From the NCBI GenBank assembly GCA_033439795.1, contig JAUTDP010000008.1, forward strand, positions 2,976,001 to 3,040,000: a stretch of DNA of 64,000 nt. The letters run 5' to 3'. The notes under the pieces were generated by a model. The model made no database searches and was not told where the DNA came from. It saw only the letters and a list, made by a program, of their open reading frames with translations. This document shows, in pieces, positions 50,319 to 60,785 of this stretch. A program made the position numbers and the translations under genes. Position 1 is the stretch's first letter, and the number at the start of each line of letters is the position of its first letter. The DNA comes from Sordaria brevicollis. Lineage: Eukaryota > Ascomycota > Sordariomycetes > Sordariales > Sordariaceae.

Positions 50319-50560
50319 AAAATAGAAATAACTTCGTAATAATTTAACTTAGTAAAAAAAATCTGAAAAAAATCTAAAATAGATAATAATTTCGTAATAA
50401 TTTAACTTAGTGAAAAAATTCTTGAAAAAATCTAAAATAGATAATAACTTCGTGATGGTTTAATTTAGTGAAATAAATTTTGAAAAAATTTAAAATAAAA
50501 ACAAATTTGTAATAATTTAATTTAGTAAAAATAAAATTAAAAAAAAAATAAAGTAAATAA
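50319..50560 (+). repeat. 58-bp tandem repeat, four copies
   Basis: Four consecutive units of 57-58 bp with shared core TTCGTAATAATTTAACTTAG (core starts at 50333, 50391, 50449 and 50506) and A-rich linkers. The third unit keeps GTGATGG and is least mutated. Confidence 0.8.
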
Positions 50561-50605
50561 AATACTTTGAATTTCGGCAACCTAGTGTATATTTCTAGAC
50601 TTATG

Positions 50606-50622
50606 TTGAAGCTACGCTTCAA
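50606..50622 (-). repeat. 17-bp hairpin sequence, copy 2 (inverted)
   Basis: TTGAAGC-TAC-GCTTCAA, the exact reverse complement of 30164-30180. Confidence 0.7.
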
Positions 50623-50652
50623 GTAGATTTCTGCCCCTTGCCCTACTAGTGT

Positions 50653-50675
50653 AAAATTTGCCGCAGGCAAATTTT
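50653..50675. repeat. Perfect 10-bp inverted repeat with 3-nt loop
   Basis: AAAATTTGCC-GCA-GGCAAATTTT, next to an unusually GC-rich stretch (GCGGGGGTACGGGGGCGGCA, from 50676). It could form a stable hairpin. It may be a transposon terminus or a remnant that escaped mutation. Confidence 0.7.
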
Positions 50676-50789
50676 GCGGGGGTACGGGGGCGGCAGCCCT
50701 CGTATAACGAATAGTATCGAAGTAATATAATATACCCCAATTTACCCTATCGCGACGATTGAAGGGTACTACTTCGAAGCGCAAGTCTA

Positions 50790-52545
50790 AGATTTTAATA
50801 TAATGATTTATTCCCTACTAAGAAACTTTTGTGAAGGATTAGATTTTGAATAAAGAAATTACTAAGCGCGTTTCTAATCGAAGGTAAATCGCTAACTTCG
50901 CTATATTTATTATTAAAAAGGGTTATAATATTATACCGTTGGGCGTACGTTAGGTAGACTGTTTTATTAAGCGTAACCCCGCTATTAAAATTAAAATATC
51001 GAAATCCTTCGAGTCCTTTCGAATTAAAGGGTTTAATAAGGAAGTATTTATAAAATTTTTTAACTTTGTAGAAAAAATTATTCGGGAGAAGGTTATTATT
51101 CTAACTAATATTATTAATATAAACGAATATAATCTTTAGGAATTAGAATTTAAGGCGGGTAAAATATTAGGAATAATTTTAATTAATAAAGCCTTGATTA
51201 TATTAATTAATATAACGATTTAGGTATTTATAATCGAATATAGTATAATTAAAGGTAAGAGGTTAATTATTACGAGCTAAGTGCACGTTAGGTATAGGTT
51301 AGGATATGTATTGAAGTACGAAGGAGAGGAAATGGGAAGTATGCGTAGAGGGCTGGATATATAGGCGCGAGCCCATACCCCAGCCCGTGCACGCCCACGT
51401 AACACTGTACGTGACTATTGGTGACTGATCTAGGCTATGTCGTGCTATGGCATGTGTACCATGGTTGTGAATGGCCACCAGGGAGCTGGGCACTTGTAAG
51501 GGTGGTCAGTGCGTGTGCTGGGTATAGCACAGGTTTAATCCTGTGATATTAATGCCTACTATTATTTATATAAGTATTATTTTCTAAGGGTAATAATTGC
51601 TTAATAATATAAAAGAATTTATCATTTGTTAAAAGTATATATATTCTTTAAATAATTAGAATAATAACGATATCGCCCTATTATAATTAAAAAACGTTTA
51701 TCTTTTAAAAACGAAGTTTAACGATAATATTTAACGGCTTCTAACCTTCGATAAATACGTTAACTATATTATAAACGATTTCCTTATTAAAGTATATAAA
51801 AATAAAGTTTAATTTTGATTTTTACCCCCTTATACCTTTTATAAAATTTAACTACTCGATTACTCTATATTCGCCGCTATAAAATTGTATTTTAGGGATT
51901 TAATAAATGATTATATATTTTTCTCCTTTTTAGCCCCTATTACGAAGAAAAGATTCCTTAAATATTATTTCGAAACTTCCCGATAGGGCGTAAACCTTAA
52001 AAACCTTAAATCTAAATTTAAAAAAATTAAAATTTGGTTAATAAATAAATTTATTATCCTCGACGACTTTACCGCCGTTATTAACGACGACGCCCGTTTT
52101 GCCGTCCTTAATAAGTTAATTAGGCTTAAAATACCCCCTACATTAAACTTTTTTAACTAGAACGTTATTTTATAAACGCTTAGTAATTTTAATAATATTA
52201 AATAAATTATTTAAACCGTTAATAGTATTTTAAATTATAACGTTAGATATTTAATTAATAAGGTAGGTAAAAGAATTAATAATATTAACGCTAAAGTAGC
52301 CGCGTTAGAATATAAAATATAGTATTTAGAGACCTAATTAGCTTTATAGAAGCTTAAATTTAAGAGGAAGGTTAAAGAGAGTAATAATAATAAATTTATA
52401 CGTATCGAAAATATTATTACCGCTAATAAAGAATTATAGAGGGTATTAGGGCGCTAGAGAGTTGCCCTAGCCTTAAAATTACTAATATTATATAATATAT
52501 TAGCTAGAATATTATAGGCTATTAAGGAATATAAGAATTAATGTA
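50790..52545 (+). pseudogene. Fot1/pogo-type DNA transposon transposase relic, split by a solo LTR
   Basis: A RIP-mutated frame reads, before the LTR, FIKRNPAIKIKISKSFES and FRIKGFNKEVFIKFFNFVEK (the CENP-B/pogo helix-turn-helix and following region), then NINEYNLQELEFKAGKILG (counterpart of the NxDExG box at the first catalytic Asp of the DDE domain). After the LTR it continues MPTIIYIS and later LKSKFKKIKIWLINK, corresponding to the C-terminal part of pogo-family transposases. Removing the LTR and one TTAAT copy gives an uninterrupted junction (KGKRLMPTIIY). Terminal inverted repeats were not identified, so the outer limits are approximate. Confidence 0.75.
51268..51548 (-). repeat. Solo LTR of the Gypsy family, inverted, TTAAT target duplication
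   Basis: 281 bp, aligned over its whole length in reverse orientation to the LTRs at 34025 and 41196. Perfect flanking duplication TTAAT at 51263-51267 and 51549-51553. No internal region is left, so it is the product of LTR-LTR recombination. It keeps many more C and G than the surrounding DNA and than the other two LTR copies. Confidence 0.95.
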
Positions 52546-52550
52546 TTTGT

Positions 52551-53492
52551 ATTTTATTTAGTCGAAATCCCTGCAAAAGTAGCCAGTTTTCAATGTTGTA
52601 CGATACGTGGTCGTATTGTTATGTGGTATTGTATAGTGATGCACTGTTGGGGGTGATGTATTGTGGGGTCGTGACTAGTATACTCCGGTACACAGCATAC
52701 GCGCATCTTTCGGTGTCCAGTCAAAACCAGAAGGACGAGATGGATACTGGAATGTGTGGTTTACTAGACCTATTACACAGCCTCATGAGCTGACTTGATT
52801 TTATACCAGATGCGGGTGACATGAACTGCACTGATAGGTTGCTTTTATAAGAAACACACAAAAAGCCACGAGGAAAACGGGTGATCGCCTTGATCGCTGA
52901 TCCTGTGACTGCGGCTGTTTCTGGAAGTGGACGGAAGAAGTCGTGCGACTATCTACTGGTACTGGCTTGAAGATAACGTTGCACTTTGTGTGGCTTGTTA
53001 CACTTCCTGGTTCGATGGTCGCGACGGCAGCACAATGTACTAGCTTTTGACAATTGGAGTAGCTACGGGAGGAATTGAATGGTTGAGTCGACTACCAACG
53101 AAAAGTTCATTAGGAAATGGAGAAACGGACGAAATGGAGATGGCTGATGGCTGAACGGACGGAGAGCATACATGATGAATTAAGAGAAATCTGTCGGATT
53201 GAAATGGGATAAAAAACATGTGAGGAGAAGCTAAAGAGCAAAAAGGTGAAGAGAGAAGTGAAAAGAGAAGTGAAGAGAGAAGTGAGTAGAGAAGTGGGAA
53301 GATAGTTTAAGAAAAAGCGAAGGAGTGAACGGAAATTGACAAGGTAGATAGAAATTCTTAGACAGGATACCATGTTCAAAAGCAGTCGCAGAGAATCCGT
53401 GATATAGGAGTGATCAAAGATTTTTCAGTCATCATGTCTACCACCTAACTCCCTATGCCCATGCATTACGCGACATTTCATCCATCCCAAAT
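52551..53492. other. Intergenic, right border of the RIP block and 3' flank of nuc-2
   Basis: Base composition returns to normal from about 52565. It contains a purine-rich repeat at 53245-53302 and no convincing gene. Confidence 0.5.
53245..53302. repeat. Purine-rich minisatellite (GAAGAGAGAAGT-like)
   Basis: Four to five degenerate 12-13-bp units reading GAAGAGAGAAGTG with variants. A similar sequence is present in inverse orientation at 16721-16800. Confidence 0.7.
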
Positions 53493-56400
53493 CTACACAT
53501 CAATATACTCGTTGAACCTCAACACCCCATTACTCTTAAGCAACCCATCCACCCCCTTGGGCAGCTTAGGGAAGGGATCTTGCCCAGCCAGTCCTCCCAA
53601 CGCACCGCCAATTCCCTGCTGCTTCTCAGTCTCAGCAGGCTCACCCGACTTGTCAACTACAAGCGCTAACCCGTGAGACTTGATGGCGTCAACCAGTGCC
53701 GGCACCATGTCCTGTAGTTAGGGGTTAAGTGTTAGCCACAGCCAATTCAAGACAGATAGGAGGCAGAGAGAAAAGCTTACCAACAACCTCGAACAGCAAA
53801 TCAACCCCATCAAGTTATTGCTCGTCGCGGTCCTCACCACATCCTTGATCGAGCTTGTCCTCCTTCCATCACTTTGCAATATCCTTTCATCCTGTTTACC
53901 ACCAGCAGGAGCAGCGGCAGTAGTGTTAGTACCACCCATATGCTCATCACCATCACCCTTCTCCTGCGTTTGTTGTTGCTGCTGCTTCCGACCCTCATCT
54001 CGTCCTAAATCGTTGCACAAGAACACCGGAAAGTTCGGTTGCTTCCAGTTCAGCGCCGTGCACAAGGTAGGATTGTACGAGCTAAACACCACCGACCGGA
54101 CGCTATCGGGCTTCTCGGCCCTCTGCGCACGAGCATGGTCGAAGACGACGCCGAGGATGGCATCGGCGAACTCGTTGACGTCGTCCGCTGCCGTGCTGCT
54201 GTTGGCTTCGGCCTCTTCGTCGGCCGTCGGGTACAGCACCTGGACGTTGACGTGCATTCCCTTGGGCAGCAGGAACAGAGCTTCGTGGAGCGTGACCCCC
54301 ACGGTGGCGAGGATGCGATGGACATCGGCTATTTGGTCGAGCGTGTAAGTGGAGAGCTCGGAGAGGTTGATACGGTTCCTGGCGGGCGCCGTGACGGTCT
54401 GGAACTGAGCGAGGGTGAGTCTGGAGACGGGCACGTCGATGCCGCCGCAGTTGATGGTCCAGCGGGGCCAGAGCACGGGAACGCCGTCCTTGGTATGCTG
54501 GACGTAGATCTGGACAAAGTCACCCGACAAACTGGAGCCGGTAACAAAGGTGCTCGTGTTCGCGTCGAACTGGCTTGTGGCCTTCCAGTACGTCTCAAAA
54601 TCCGTGATCTCGAGCGGCGTCCCGCTGAAGGGCTTGATGATTTGGACATGGAAGCTGATCTGGCCGATGGCACGCAGACGTGGGTCGAAGAGCGGGAGGC
54701 AGGCCTTGCCAGAGCTGCTGAGCAATGCGCGGAAAATGTTGGGTAGAGCAACGGTCTTCGCAATGACCTTGGCACCGTACGTTGGGAATACCTCGAAGTC
54801 CAGAGTGAACGACTCGAGGTTGTCAATCTGGAATGATGCGACCCTAGTGTCTTCCTGGAAGGGAAGAATAATATTCTTGGGAATGAGGTCTGAGGATTTG
54901 GATGAGATGGTAAGGCGAGCGGCAGGATACTTGCCGTCCTGGAAGAACAGAAGAGGCTGTTCGCTGTCTTCCTCGAAGCTGATCTGTACCACTGTCTTGG
55001 TGTCAAGGAAGTTGTGGCCGTACCGGCGAAGAGGAATAATAGGAGGCGGTAGCTCAAGCGCGGGGATGGGGTCGATGGCGTCGAGGGACATCGGCATTGG
55101 CGCGGTGCTGCTAGCCATGGGAGGCAAAGCTCCACCAATGTGTATAGGCGGCAGGTCGCTTCTCGGCTTCTCCTTCTTGGCCGGCGTGAGAAGCTTCATA
55201 CACTCGAGATGCCCTTCCCAAGCGGCATAGTACATGGCGGGGAGATCCTTCTCATCGAGAATGCTGGGATCCGCGCCGATATCGAGCAAAGCCTGCAGAC
55301 ACGGAACATTACCCTCACTTGCTGCGTGAACCAATGGAGTCCAACCGTAAAGCTTATCAATCTGATCAAGATCGGCTCCATACTGTTTGAGCAGCACGAG
55401 AATCTCCGGAGTCTGTCCTGATCTTGCGACCAGATGTTGTGGGTAGAGACCCTCCGCGTCAGCAAGGATCTTGGCCCCATGCTTGAGGAGTAGCTCGACG
55501 ATGGCTACCGAGCCGTGTTGACAGGCAAGATTTAGTGGCACGTGGTCGGTGTCGGAAACCGGGTCTATGCGAGCAGACCTGTCGAGTAACCTACCGACGC
55601 ACTCAAGGTGGTTATGAACGATGGAATGAACAAGGGGCGTGAAGTTGTCGTGGTCAATAAGGTTGATGGTCTTGGGGGAAGCTACACATCCAGCTATTAG
55701 TCATGCGCCAGACAACAAAATAAATATCAAATAGTGTAAAAACATACCATTGAGCAGCGCATCGATCATGTCGAGACGCCCATGCATACTGGCGTAGTGC
55801 AAAGGCACACGTCCATACGCATCTGTCCTCTCTGAGTCAACCCCTTTCGACAGCCCGTACTCGAGGACAAATGAGTTGCCATAAATAGCCGCCTGGTGAA
55901 GACAGTTCCGCTCATTGATATCATCCCAAGACTGAATGTCGACAAGTCCTGTGTCCAGAAGGACCTTGAGCGCCTCGAGCGAGCCTTCGTTGATGGACCC
56001 AAGGAACGTCCGCGTAATTCGTTCTCCTAGGGAAACATCGGCGGAGCCATCTGGAGCTGCTGTGGCCTTCATACGGTCCAGCATATCCTTGAGCGACTCG
56101 ATGTTGCCCGAGAGAACAGTGTCGAGGAGTAGCGTATCGGCATCGCCTTCATCAGTTCCAAGGAGATGTTGAGTGGTGACGACATGGTCGGGCCGGGTTT
56201 CGAAGCTGACGTTATCACCATCGGCCCATGCTCCTAGCTCTTGTAAACTGGTGGTCGCTTGATCTGACAGCTCGCTAATGACGGTTGGGTTGAAGGCTGG
56301 TCGTTTCTCGACAACCCTTGACAAGTATAGCTCCTTTGTCTTGGACTTTGCCGTCTTGTCCCACTTTTTCAGGATTTTTGAGAAAGCTGTGCCGTTGATC

Positions 56401-57151
56401 TCAACAAACTGTTGCAATTTGTTGAGGTCGTTGACAAACTGCTGGAAACCCTCTTGCAGGGTGGTGAACTTGGTGGACCGTCGTGATGTCCCGCCCGTTC
56501 TTGATCGTAGAGCCTTCTTCTTGTCAAGAAGAGTCTTGAGCCGGATCTTGAGCTCGGCCTCTTTCTGCACATAGCAGGCATTGACCTTGTCCAATTCACG
56601 GTCCTAGATCACTGTTAGTAGAGTAGGTGGATGGAATAATAATTTACGTACTATTTGGAAGAAAAATGTGGCCTTGTTGGCCTGAAGGGCAGACTGGGTA
56701 TCAAGATGTTCGCCGGTTGCACGTCGAAGGTCCGTTTGCGGAGGAAGGATAGGTGTTGCAGAGAGCTTCTTGATGAGCTATACGGTAAAGTGTCAGCATA
56801 TGTGTCGCAGGAAGGAGTATACTGTGAAAGATTGAAATTCTTTTCTGTAAGGTAGGAAAGCCAAGAATGTTGATGTAAGCCCCTGAATGCAGGCTTGGCA
56901 ATATCATAATGTGAGTGAGTAGCAACAGCAACAACCAGACGGCATACCTTCTTGAGAGCCTTGTAGTTCACAAAGCTGGCAGCATACTCGGGGACCTCGA
57001 GCTGCCGCTTCTGTATCTGTTTGCCGAACTTCCTGTAAAGACATATGGTCTTAGCGCCTAAAGATAACGGATAAACTCGCGGAAGAGACCTTTCATCTCA
57101 TGCTGGCGAGATAGAGAGAATGAAGGTAGACCAGAGACCGCACACTTACAT
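53493..57151 (-). CDS. nuc-2: NUC-2/PHO81-type phosphate-sensing ankyrin protein
   Basis: NUC-2 acts in phosphate starvation: it inhibits the PGOV/PREG cyclin-dependent kinase so that the transcription factor NUC-1 can switch on phosphatases and phosphate transport. Six exons on the minus strand: 57151-57150, 57032-56948, 56777-56652, 56603-55748, 55681-53781 and 53711-53493, giving 1,062 residues. The N-terminal SPX domain (about 1-200) starts MKFGKQIQKRQLEVPEYAAS, contains ALKKLIKKLSATP and ends near KILKKWDKT. Ankyrin repeats cover about 240-510 (for example DINERNCLHQAAIYGNSF, DAYGRVPLHYASMHGRLD, DKLYGWTPLVHAASEGN). The C-terminal GDPD-like region includes NIFRALLSS and RNRINLSELSTYTLDQIADV and ends LRFNEYIDV. 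The ATG is formed across the first intron (AT|GTAAGT...TACAG|G), since no other splice puts MKFGKQ in frame. Near-identity to the N. crassa protein is recalled, not computed. Confidence 0.96.
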
Positions 57152-59191
57152 GGTGTCTGAAGACGGCTACCGACGTGCAGAAGCCTGGTGATGTGGTGAT
57201 GGGGCTGATGTTCCTTGGTGAGACAATGCCGGTGGTTGAATTACGGGCTAGCGCATGAACAGCTGGGACAAGCCAGCAAGGGAACACAAGACCGATATCA
57301 CGAGAGACTCGGTTCGGTGATGAGGATCCCTGCCTGAGATGACCTATCGTATGTGTTAGCTCTCAGGTCTTGTGAAGAAGTGGAGTGGTAAAAATCCGCA
57401 TACGATATCTTCTGTCCCCTGTTGACAGGCTCACCGGTTGAGACTGGTAATAAGGACCGCTGTGAAGGAAGAGGTTGAAGTTTAACGTGTGGTCTGCTTC
57501 CGTGGGAAGGGCGAAGCTTTTGAGGACCAGGTATGGAGTCGACCAGGTAGGACCGTTTTTCGTGGAAGACGCTAGCTAGGTCCGAAGTTGCAGCTTGAAG
57601 GTCGGGAACGGAATCCGGATAGACAGGAGGAAGGAGTGAGTGGACGGGAAGGCTGGCTTCAGATATGCGCTGATGCAAGGAAGGTGAGCGAGGCCTGTGA
57701 GCCCCAGGGATGGAGTACAAAGTACTTTGTGTGATGTTCCTTTCGAGAAGAAAAAGATGACCGAGTCTGTGTGCTCCTGATGGTCGAGAACCTTTGTGGT
57801 TGCCTTGGTGATGGAACCTCGGGCAAGCGAGAAAACAGTCGGAACGGGTGTGGGTTGAGACAGACTTCTTCTTCAACCGAGCAGCCTCTGATGGTCTTAG
57901 TATAGCGCCAGTCAAGCTTTTTTTAGTGGCCAGGGAGAAAAAAAAAAAAAAAAAAAAGGCTTGAGGAATGTGGAATGGGAAGCTTAAGGTACCCGAACTA
58001 AAGGTGGGCAGGTGTTGAAGTGAGTGGTTGATGTTGGGTCCCCCAAGTCCCCATCGGGTCCCGCGTATACATTGAAGGGCCCCGCGGGTGGTTATCGATA
58101 GCGAAGTGGAAGCAATCAAGGCGCTGGTTTTGGCAGGGTTGATGCTGCCGCTGTCATTCGGCGCCAAGCCACCGGCATCTTGGGAGCTCCAGCAGCCCCG
58201 AGTTTTCGGAGATCTTTAACACAGCAGCATCCCAAGCTCGCACAAATGCCCGCCATTTGACGTGCATTGCTGTTAAGGATACCCTAGCCTTGGCATCTTG
58301 AATTATCTTCAGTCAGGTACACACTACCTACCATTGTTATTGTGATGCCTGTTTTCATGCTGACCTCGAGACCATGCCACTCATGTTCAATGTGTGTGCT
58401 CATAACAAGCAAAGGGTCTCGTGAGCAGTTTGTCGTATCTTGAGAGATCGGTAGAAGGCAGGTAGTAGTACGGGTTACCCCAATTGGGATTCCATCATGA
58501 TCCTAGTATAAACTTCCAGTTCTCACAGGTGTCATCACAGCTGTGACATACACTACCGGGCTGGCTGTCCATGCGTAACAAGCATCTGAACTGGTCTCTC
58601 CCCGGTTACATTCTTCAATGATTGGTTTTCTGCCGTTGGAGAAACGGATAGAGGCCTGCTCCGAATAGTTCGCTCTTTTCGCTTCGACGAGATGAAAAAG
58701 CGGAAAGAAACTCTACCTAGCTAGGTGGTTGATGTCGTCCAAATAAGCCAATGGGAAGCTGTCATCGTGCCATGTGCCTGTGTTACAAGGCTGATTGATG
58801 AGCAGACGTTGCGAAGAGGGGCATCCCATGCTGGAGCAAGCTCCAGAAGTGCGGGGCAAAGCATGTGCTGTTGTCCGCTGTTGTGCATATCATCCAATCG
58901 ACCGGATCTCACTCACATTTTCAAAGGGACAGGTTCAGCTGGTGGTGAGAAAAATTCCGAAAGATTTCAAAGACAGGAACACCGGTTGGCTGGAAACCTT
59001 GTCATGCTTGTTGTGAGAAATGGAAAAGAACGGACAAAATGTGACGATGCAACCTAACTGCTGAATGGAATCCGCTATTGGTTTCATGGCTTGTATCCGG
59101 CTCTCAAGCACTAGTGACGATATCTTATCTTGATTCGACAATTTAGACCAACTCCCGATTCATGTCTTCGCAGAAGAGATGCTGTAACTCT
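57152..59191. other. Intergenic, nuc-2 upstream region; no gene supported
   Basis: About 2 kb. A 289-codon minus-strand frame (57298-58167) depends on a 20-A run (57938-57957) that gives poly-Phe, and has irregular composition. It is more likely leader or promoter DNA of nuc-2. The 58200-59190 part shows no feature. Confidence 0.5.
57938..57957. repeat. Poly(A) tract, 20 A
   Basis: Uninterrupted adenine run in the nuc-2 upstream region. Confidence 0.95.
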
Positions 59192-60785
59192 TTACTTTGC
59201 CTGCTCATCAGGCTTCTTCGTCTTCTCACCCTCCACCAAGCTATCAGCCATAGCATCAGCCGTGGCCTGTCTCAACCTCTCGTGGTCAGCATCCGTGGCT
59301 GTCTTATCCTCCAGCTTGATCTGACTACTGCCAGATTGGTTACGCTTATGGCCATGCTCGAACTCATCATCACTGTCTCCCAGGCTGAATGGATCGTTGT
59401 CCGCAATCGGGTTCGGGTCGACCGACGATAGAGGTTGCCACTTGCTTGCCTTTGTCGCCGAACCAGCAGCAGCAGTGCTGGCACCACCGGGGGACGCAGC
59501 GGCACCACTATCCTTGGGCTGGATTCTCGGTGATGCATCGTAGGCGTTGATATCTTCCACAGTGTCTCTGAACGACACTTTCCTCCCGTCTGAGGACTTG
59601 GGCGACTTGGAAGGTGGCGGTGGTCTGAATGCATGAGGGTTGCCGTATAGCTGCTGATGTGTGCTTTGGGCAGTGTAAGGAGCTGGATTCACCGTGTTAG
59701 CAGCACTCGCACCTAAGTGGGAATCCCACCGAGACTTACTGCCGTCATTGTTAAACTTCATGCCCGCAAAGTCATCGCTGAGGATAGTAGGGTCGGCATC
59801 ATAACGGTCATAATCCGCGCTTCTGCGTTGCTGATTCCGGGTGGGCCTTCCGATGAACGCATTGTTGTCGTTTTGCCGGCGCTCATCCTCTTCCTCGTCA
59901 AAAGTCTCGTCAATCTTCTTTTTGATAGTCGTAAACCACGAGTTAACCTTGCTCTGAGTCTCGATAAATCCCTTGCGCAAACTCTCCTTGATAACAGGCA
60001 AATCGTCGTCAATGAAACTGTGCTCGCGATCGTCGTAGAGCTCGTTCGGCTTTAGGCCCGTCTCCTGTCGGGGCCTTGGAGGCATGTGAGGTCCGCGAGC
60101 GCCCGTCGGCCCACGTGAAGAGCCCGGGGTGCCACGGTTGGCAGTTCTGGCCTCATATGCGGCGGTGCTTTCGAAATGCTCAGCGAGTTGGCGAGCGTAT
60201 ATTTCGTCGGCCTCAAGCTGGGATCTGTCGGTGGAAGTCGGACCGCCGGTCTGCGCGGCAGGCCTCGGAGGAGGCGGCGGGGGTACGTCATCGTTCTGAA
60301 CAGCGTCGGGATCCGTCATCTCGAGAAGGGCATTGAAGGCGGGCTCAATCTGTCCGCGGCTGGCCCTAAGGACCGCCTTGATGACAGTAGGGTCGATAGA
60401 GGGGAACGCCTCCTTTAGGATTTGCTGATTCTTTTGCTCCTCGGTCAACGGGCGAGGGGGCTTCGGCGGCGGGTTCTCATCAGAGCCGGGCGCATTCTGA
60501 GTGCTGGCGGCCGTCGTGTTGGTATCATTGCCCAAAGGGACGTTCTCCTGAGCTTCATCGTCGTCCAAATCGAACGGTCGAGCAGTCGTGGGGGATTCGG
60601 GCGCGGGTTCTACCGTTGCGTGCTTGGCCTGTTTAATAAGTAAAGGTCAGGATATCAGACGATTTCCACGATGCATGAAGGGGGGAGGGAGAGGGCCAGG
60701 CTGGATCTGCCTGATGCTGCAAGATCATCACCCTGAGTTCGGATGGGGAGTGACTTACAACATTGCTGTCGGTTGGCGCAGACAT
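59192..60785 (-). CDS. CUE-domain ubiquitin-binding protein (Cue5-like)
   Basis: CUE domains bind ubiquitin; yeast Cue5 links ubiquitinated aggregates to Atg8 for selective autophagy. Two exons: 60785-60759 (MSAPTDSNV) and 60628-59192, with a 130-nt intron (donor GTAAGT, acceptor AAACAG), giving 487 residues. The CUE domain at about residues 60-105 shows the expected pattern: QQILKEAFPSIDPTVIKAVL, ASRGQIEPAFNALLEMTDPD (MFP-like loop as AFPS, Leu-Leu near the end). A short coiled acidic stretch EIYARQLAEHFES follows, then a conserved SFIDDDLPVIKESLRKGF region, and a long disordered Ser/Pro/Asn tail ending in charged residues. An AIM/LIR is not clear. The start at 60785 is supported by the in-frame splice into ATVEPAPES. 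Confidence 0.9.

Larger units (their letters stand above)
30085..52550. other. 22.5-kb RIP-mutated, heterochromatin-like block of nested transposons
   Basis: The sequence switches at both ends from ordinary GC to very A+T-rich DNA with scarce CpA/TpG and abundant TpA, the RIP signature. Recognisable contents are a Helitron relic, a Gypsy element inside it, a Fot1/pogo relic, and a solo LTR inside that. In Neurospora such DNA is normally cytosine-methylated and marked by H3K9 methylation (family knowledge, not visible here). At 22.5 kb it is more likely a dispersed heterochromatin island than a centromere. Parts without an identified family: 30085-32890 and 45090-50790. Confidence 0.85.

Noticed and set aside
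30085..52550. Centromere
   Set aside because: RIPed transposon relics occur in Neurospora centromeres, but those span well over 100 kb; this block is bordered by ordinary intergenic sequence on both sides within the window.
54039..54746. 235-codon plus-strand frame
   Set aside because: Antisense shadow of the C-terminal half of nuc-2.
56652..56777. Possible frameshift in nuc-2 exon 3
   Set aside because: On recount the exon is 126 nt and in phase; the coding frame is intact.
57298..58167. 289-codon minus-strand frame upstream of nuc-2
   Set aside because: Depends on a poly(A) run giving poly-Phe, composition is irregular; more likely leader or promoter DNA.
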